From Hansschlegelia quercus (GTDB lineage Bacteria > Pseudomonadota > Alphaproteobacteria > Rhizobiales > Methylopilaceae), in contig NZ_SIUB01000001.1 in the NCBI RefSeq assembly GCF_004310425.1, forward strand, positions 434,001 to 498,000: a stretch of 64,000 nucleotides of DNA. Direction: 5' to 3'. This document shows positions 60,695-64,000 of this stretch, in pieces; position 1 is the first letter of the stretch, and each line of letters starts with the position of its first letter. The notes under the pieces were generated by a model. It made no database searches and was not told where the DNA came from. It saw nothing but the letters and a program-made list of their open reading frames with translations. Both the position numbers and the translations under genes were made by a program.

Positions 60695-61633
60695 ATGCCG
60701 GACGCCGCAGCCCACTCCCCCGTCGCCGACGCGACCCCGACGAACTGGGTCGACGCAACTGCGCCCGCCTCCTGGCGGCCGTTCCTGCGGCTTGCGCGGG
60801 CGGACCGGCCGATCGGGGCGTGGCTGCTGTTCTGGCCATGCGCATGGTCGGTGGCGCTGGCAGCCGTCGCATCCGACGCGCGCTATCCGGATCCGATCCT
60901 GCTGATCCTGCTCGCGATCGGCGCGGTCGCGATGCGCGGCGCGGGCTGCACCTATAACGACCTCGTCGACCGCGACATCGACGCCAAGGTGGCGCGCACC
61001 CGTTCGCGTCCCCTGCCCTCGGGCCAGGTCACGGCAAAGGGAGCGGCGATCTTCCTGGCGGTCCAGCTTCTGGTCGGCCTCACCGTGCTCGTCTCGCTGC
61101 CGGGCTTCGCGATCCTGGTCGGTATCTTCTCGATTGCCCCGGTCGCGCTCTATCCCTTCATGAAGCGCATCACCTGGTGGCCGCAGGCGATGCTCGGGAT
61201 CTGCTTCGGCTGGGGCGCGCTGATGGGATGGGCGGCGATCTTCGGCCGGCTCGATTCAGCGCCGCTCGCATTGTTCGCCGCGGCGTTTCTCTGGATCATC
61301 GGCTACGACACGATCTACGCGCATCAGGACAAGGAGGACGACGCCCTCGTCGGCGTCGGCTCCACGGCGCTGCTGTTCGGCGAACGGACGCGGCCGATCC
61401 TTGCCGGCTTTTATCTCGGCGCTGTCGCCCTGCTCGGCGTTGCGACTGCGCTCGCCGGCGGCGGAGCGCTCTCCTGGATCGGCGTCGTCGCTTTCGCCGC
61501 GCATTGCGGCGCCCAAGTGAAAAAGCTCGATATCGCCGACGCCGCTTTATGTCTCAAACTGTTCAAGTCGAATCGCGACGCGGGCGCGCTGGTCTTCATC
61601 GGCTTCGCCGCCGACGCGCTGCTCAGGCTGTGA
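60695..61633 (+). CDS. ubiA: 4-hydroxybenzoate polyprenyltransferase
   Basis: Attaches the polyprenyl chain to 4-hydroxybenzoate in ubiquinone synthesis. ATG 60695 gives 312 residues; ATG 60608 is possible but adds an untypical basic stretch. The two aspartate-rich motifs are seen as YNDLVDRDIDAKVARTRSRPLP and GYDTIYAHQDKEDD. About eight membrane helices are predicted. A 44-residue membrane protein gene follows after 10 bases. Confidence 0.95.
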   Translation: MPDAAAHSPVADATPTNWVDATAPASWRPFLRLARADRPIGAWLLFWPCAWSVALAAVASDARYPDPILLILLAIGAVAMRGAGCTYNDLVDRDIDAKVARTRSRPLPSGQVTAKGAAIFLAVQLLVGLTVLVSLPGFAILVGIFSIAPVALYPFMKRITWWPQAMLGICFGWGALMGWAAIFGRLDSAPLALFAAAFLWIIGYDTIYAHQDKEDDALVGVGSTALLFGERTRPILAGFYLGAVALLGVATALAGGGALSWIGVVAFAAHCGAQVKKLDIADAALCLKLFKSNRDAGALVFIGFAADALLRL

Positions 61634-61643
61634 GGGGAGCGCC

Positions 61644-61778
61644 ATGACCGAACCCGCCATCAAGGATCCGCTGCCGCCCGAGCACAAACGCTTCGTGCTC
61701 GCCCAGGCCAGCCTCAGGCTCTGGATCGCGCTCGCGATCGTGGTCGCGCTCGGCGTGTGGTTCTTCACGCGGCTCTGA
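61644..61778 (+). CDS. Tiny single-helix membrane protein downstream of ubiA
   Basis: A 44-residue ORF beginning MTEPAIKDPLPPEHKRFVLA and ending in one hydrophobic helix (LWIALAIVVALGVWFFTRL). GGGGAG lies 4-5 bases before the ATG. It is 10 bases after the ubiA stop, so co-transcription is likely. No family name is assigned. Function unknown. The N-terminal acidic/Pro-rich part and single helix near the C-terminus suggest a tail-anchored membrane protein. Confidence 0.7.
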   Translation: MTEPAIKDPLPPEHKRFVLAQASLRLWIALAIVVALGVWFFTRL

Positions 61779-61795
61779 GCGTCGCCTGCGTCCGC

Positions 61796-62380
61796 TCAAT
61801 CCCGCGCGATGATCTCGCGCTCGCCACGATGAACGGGCGTCGCGGCCGACAGCTTGCCTGTGCGGCGCTTGGCCTGAAAGCGGGTTCGGCGGCCCTTCAG
61901 CAGGGCGTAACGGCGGCGCGCCCGCGGGCGACCGACGCCGATCGCGCCGAGCGTCTCGGTCGGCGTCCGGCGGAGGCCGTCGAGCTCCTCGATCAGCAGC
62001 GGCAGGTTGAGCGAGCGGCCCCAGGAGCGCCATTCCGCGAGGCCGTCGCCATCCATCGGCTCGGTAGCGAGCGGCACGTCGAGCGCGCGGTCGCGATGGG
62101 CGAGCACGACCTCGACGCGGTCGGTCTCCGAAGTCTCGCCCGGCGCGAGACGGATCGCGACGCCCGAGAACTGCACGAGAGGAACCGCAATCCGCATCGT
62201 CATGCTCCGCACCATCCTGTCCACCAGCACGCGCCCGCTCTCCAGCGTCACGCGCCGCTCTCCTCCGTCCGCCGCGGCGTCGGGCGCCGCGAAGCGCACG
62301 GGAAGCGCGAAGGGATCGAGCCGGTCGGCCGATCCCGTTCCGGCGCGCGTAAGAGCGCCGGCTCCGGTCTGTCGTCCCAC
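61796..62380 (-). CDS. DUF6101-like conserved protein
   Basis: A 194-residue protein without signal peptide or membrane helix. Middle part has RVLVDRMVRSMTMRIAVPLVQFSGVAIRLA and RVEVVLAHRDRALDVPLATEPMDGDGLAEWRSWGRSLNLPLLIEE. The tail is highly basic (GRPRARRRYALLKGRRTRFQAKRRTG), which may bind nucleic acid. The resemblance is to a family of unknown function (DUF6101) found in Hyphomicrobiales, recalled from memory and not tested. It is convergent with the tiny membrane protein gene (17 bases apart). Confidence 0.6.
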   Translation of the reverse strand: MGRQTGAGALTRAGTGSADRLDPFALPVRFAAPDAAADGGERRVTLESGRVLVDRMVRSMTMRIAVPLVQFSGVAIRLAPGETSETDRVEVVLAHRDRALDVPLATEPMDGDGLAEWRSWGRSLNLPLLIEELDGLRRTPTETLGAIGVGRPRARRRYALLKGRRTRFQAKRRTGKLSAATPVHRGEREIIARD

Positions 62381-62632
62381 TGTCCAGTCTCCCTGAAGGC
62401 CCTGTTGTTGTTCGGGCTCTTCCGTTCTGTTGCTGGACTATGCCTGAGGACGCGACAGTATCGGCTTAAGGGAACTGGTGAACGATTGGTGATGCTGCGC
62501 TCGTCTCGCGCCATGCTGAAGAAGAGCTTAGCCGAGAGGGTGACAATTGTCTGAACGCTGGGGCGCCTCATCCGCGGGCTTGCGCGCATTTGCGCCTTTC
62601 CCCGCGCGGCCTCGCCGTATTAGAGAAGGCGC

Positions 62633-63457
62633 GTGGCGACACCTTCAGCGACCATCGACCTCGAGCGCCTGTCCGACCCACTCGCCGAAATCGTGCGGGA
62701 GGCCGGCGCGATCGCGCTCGGCTACTTCAAGAGCGGGGCCGAGCGCTGGACCAAGGCCGACGACAGCCCGGTCACGGAAGCCGACATCGCCGTCGACCGC
62801 TTTCTGGCCGCGCGCCTGCCGGAGCTCGCGCCGGGCGCAGGCTGGCTGTCGGAGGAGACCGCGGACACCACCGAGCGGCTCGACAAGCGGCTGACCTGGG
62901 TGGTCGATCCGATCGACGGCACCCGCGCCTTCATCGAGGGCGCGCCGGAATGGGTCGTCTCGGTCGCCCTCGTCGAGGACGGCCAGCCGGTCGTCGGCAT
63001 GGTGTTCGACCCCTGCAATGACATCGCCTTCATCGCCACACGGGGCGGAGGCGCGTTCCGCAACGGCGTGCGCATGGCGACGCCGAACCCGGCCGAGCTG
63101 AGCGGCGCCAAGGTCGGCGGCCCTCAGGCGCTGCTCGGCCCGCTGAAGAGCTACGGCGTCCAGAAGGGCCGCTGGCATTACGCGCTCGCGAACCGGCTGG
63201 TGAAGGTCGCCGCCGGCGACCTCGACGCGGCGCTGGCGCGGCCGAACGCCCATGACTGGGACATCGCCGCCGCCCATCTGATCCTCGAGGAGGCCGGCGC
63301 GAAGCTGACCGGCTTCGACGGCGCCGCACCGACCTATAACCGACCGACGACGCGTCATGGCGGACTGATCGCGGCCCCGCCTGCGCGCGCCCAAGCCCTT
63401 AAAGACGCGCTCCACGCAGAGCGCGACGCCCTCGACGCGCTGGAGCCCTACCGATGA
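62633..63457 (+). CDS. 3'(2'),5'-bisphosphate nucleotidase / inositol monophosphatase family (CysQ-like)
   Basis: Mg-dependent phosphatase of 274 residues starting at GTG 62633. The family metal-binding motif is clear: WVVDPIDGTRAFIEGAPEW, with LSEETAD upstream and the second motif AHDWDIAAAHLILEEAGA. KADDSPVTEADIAVDRF is the N-terminal metal segment. It probably hydrolyses PAP or an inositol or sugar phosphate. CysQ is the likelier assignment by length. No cysteine-assimilation genes are adjacent. The stop overlaps the DUF4170 start by four bases. Confidence 0.88.
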   Translation: MATPSATIDLERLSDPLAEIVREAGAIALGYFKSGAERWTKADDSPVTEADIAVDRFLAARLPELAPGAGWLSEETADTTERLDKRLTWVVDPIDGTRAFIEGAPEWVVSVALVEDGQPVVGMVFDPCNDIAFIATRGGGAFRNGVRMATPNPAELSGAKVGGPQALLGPLKSYGVQKGRWHYALANRLVKVAAGDLDAALARPNAHDWDIAAAHLILEEAGAKLTGFDGAAPTYNRPTTRHGGLIAAPPARAQALKDALHAERDALDALEPYR

Positions 63458-63699
63458 GCGAAGTCGCCCCCAAGCAGCTTCTTCACCTCGTCTTCGGCGG
63501 AGAGTTGGAGGACGTCTCGGGCGTCTCGTTCAGCGACGTCGAGAAGCTCGACATCGTCGGCATCTTCCCGGACTACGCTTCCGCCCGCGCCGCCTGGAAG
63601 GCGAAGGCGCAGGCGACCGTCGACGACGCGCATATGCGCTACTTCGTCGTCCACCTGCACCGCCTGCTCGATCCGGACCCGACGCTACAGGGCGCCTGA
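63454..63699 (+). CDS. DUF4170 family small protein
   Basis: An 81-residue protein overlapping the upstream phosphatase by four bases (ATGA). Core: LLHLVFGGELEDVSGVSFSD, VEKLDIVGIFPDYASARAAWK, AHMRYFVVHLHRLLDPDP. This matches DUF4170, which in alphaproteobacteria is often coupled to a CysQ/inositol monophosphatase gene. No signal peptide or membrane segment. Function unknown; one could guess a role linked to the phosphatase. Confidence 0.88.
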   Translation: MSEVAPKQLLHLVFGGELEDVSGVSFSDVEKLDIVGIFPDYASARAAWKAKAQATVDDAHMRYFVVHLHRLLDPDPTLQGA

Positions 63700-63705
63700 G
63701 CGGAC

Positions 63706-64000
63706 TCAAGCCGCAGCGCAGTCCTCGCCGGGGCAGCGGTTCACCTCCACCGTCACATGCGCCAGCGCGTCGAGGCCCATGAGCTTCGCCTTGTAGGTCT
63801 CCGGCGGCTGCGGGTGGTGCGTCACGAGCGCGACGATCGCGGCGACCTTGCCCGGGCCGACCCGCCACAGATGCAGGTCGCAGATCCGGACGTCCCCGAC
63901 CTCCAGCCGCGCGCGAATGGTTTTCTCGAGCGCGGGATCGGCTGGCGCGTCGGTCAGCGTGGCGGCCGTGTCGCGCAGCAGCGTCAGCGACCACGAGGCG
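63706..64000 (-). CDS. Cation diffusion facilitator transporter, C-terminal part (DmeF-like)
   Basis: Only the last 97 residues are in the window; the N-terminal membrane part lies beyond 64000. The visible sequence begins SWSLTLLRDTAATLTDAPAD, typical of the end of the transmembrane domain in DmeF-type Co/Ni efflux proteins. The cytoplasmic domain DVRICDLHLWRVGPGKVAAI, ALVTHHPQPPETYKAKL and AHVTVEVNRCPGEDC follows. It exports divalent metal ions in exchange for protons. The stop is TGA at 63706-63708. It is convergent with the DUF4170 gene. Confidence 0.82.
   Translation of the reverse strand, partial: ASWSLTLLRDTAATLTDAPADPALEKTIRARLEVGDVRICDLHLWRVGPGKVAAIVALVTHHPQPPETYKAKLMGLDALAHVTVEVNRCPGEDCAAA

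Noticed and set aside
1-64000. tRNA, rRNA, riboswitch, prophage or insertion sequence
   Set aside because: No tRNA cloverleaf, rRNA segment, transposase, integrase or phage gene was recognised by eye. A covariance-model scan was not possible, so short RNAs could be missed.

Overview
The window is a GC-rich, densely coded chromosomal segment of an alphaproteobacterium, most probably of the order Hyphomicrobiales (Rhizobiales). The evidence is the gene content and order: a ctaC-ctaD-ctaB-coxF-ctaG-ctaE-DUF983-surf1-thrC-M16 run, ruvC-ruvA-ruvB-ybgC joined to tolQRAB, gapR with DUF1244 and N-formylglutamate amidohydrolase, and small families typical of the group (DUF2093, DUF4170, DUF1036, a DUF6101-like protein). 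The sequence alone does not fix a genus. No rRNA, tRNA, CRISPR array, insertion sequence, integrase or prophage gene was recognised. It reads as core chromosome rather than an island.

Layout. 1-2.3 kb: 3' part of recQ and an RNA methyltransferase. 2.4-6.2 kb: tolQRAB (minus), then two secreted trypsin-like proteases on the plus strand (6.4-8.1 kb) that separate tolQ from ybgC-ruvBAC (8.1-10.9 kb). 10.9-14 kb: an unknown exported protein and oligoendopeptidase F. 14.1-19.8 kb (plus): an orphan sigma-54 response regulator, a YcbB-like L,D-transpeptidase and a DUF882 protein with a very long tail. 20-25 kb: gapR, DUF1244 and N-formylglutamate amidohydrolase (minus), divergent from glycerate kinase, DUF1036 and pyruvate kinase (plus). 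25-29.8 kb: a chemoreceptor facing a membrane GGDEF-EAL protein. 29.8-39.7 kb (minus): the aa3-type cytochrome c oxidase operon continuing into surf1, thrC, an M16 peptidase and a GNAT acetyltransferase. 40-43.4 kb: an IalB-like protein and pabB-pabA-pabC (folate). 43.6-45.6 kb: gluconate kinase and permease. 45.6-52.8 kb (minus): a catalytic/non-catalytic M16 pair, then ileS-lspA and an exported protein. 53-57.9 kb: a YARHG-like protein, ribF, a MaoC-type hydratase, a cheY-cheZ pair, DUF2093 and gshA. 58-64 kb: two tandem L,D-transpeptidases, rsmE, ubiA with a tiny membrane protein, a DUF6101-like protein, cysQ-like phosphatase, DUF4170 and the C-terminus of a cation-efflux transporter.

Functional themes are envelope maintenance (Tol, three L,D-transpeptidases, DUF882, LspA), respiration (complete oxidase structural and assembly genes), chemotaxis and c-di-GMP signalling, and central metabolism. 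Many neighbours overlap by four bases, indicating translational coupling.

No wholly new multi-gene system was found. The most unusual items are non-coding or architectural: strong hairpins in three of the cta operon gaps and its leader, a 10-bp perfect palindrome just before the chemoreceptor gene, dispersed REP-like repeats at gene ends, the tol cluster split by proteases and without pal, and an M16 pair with no recognisable signal peptides.
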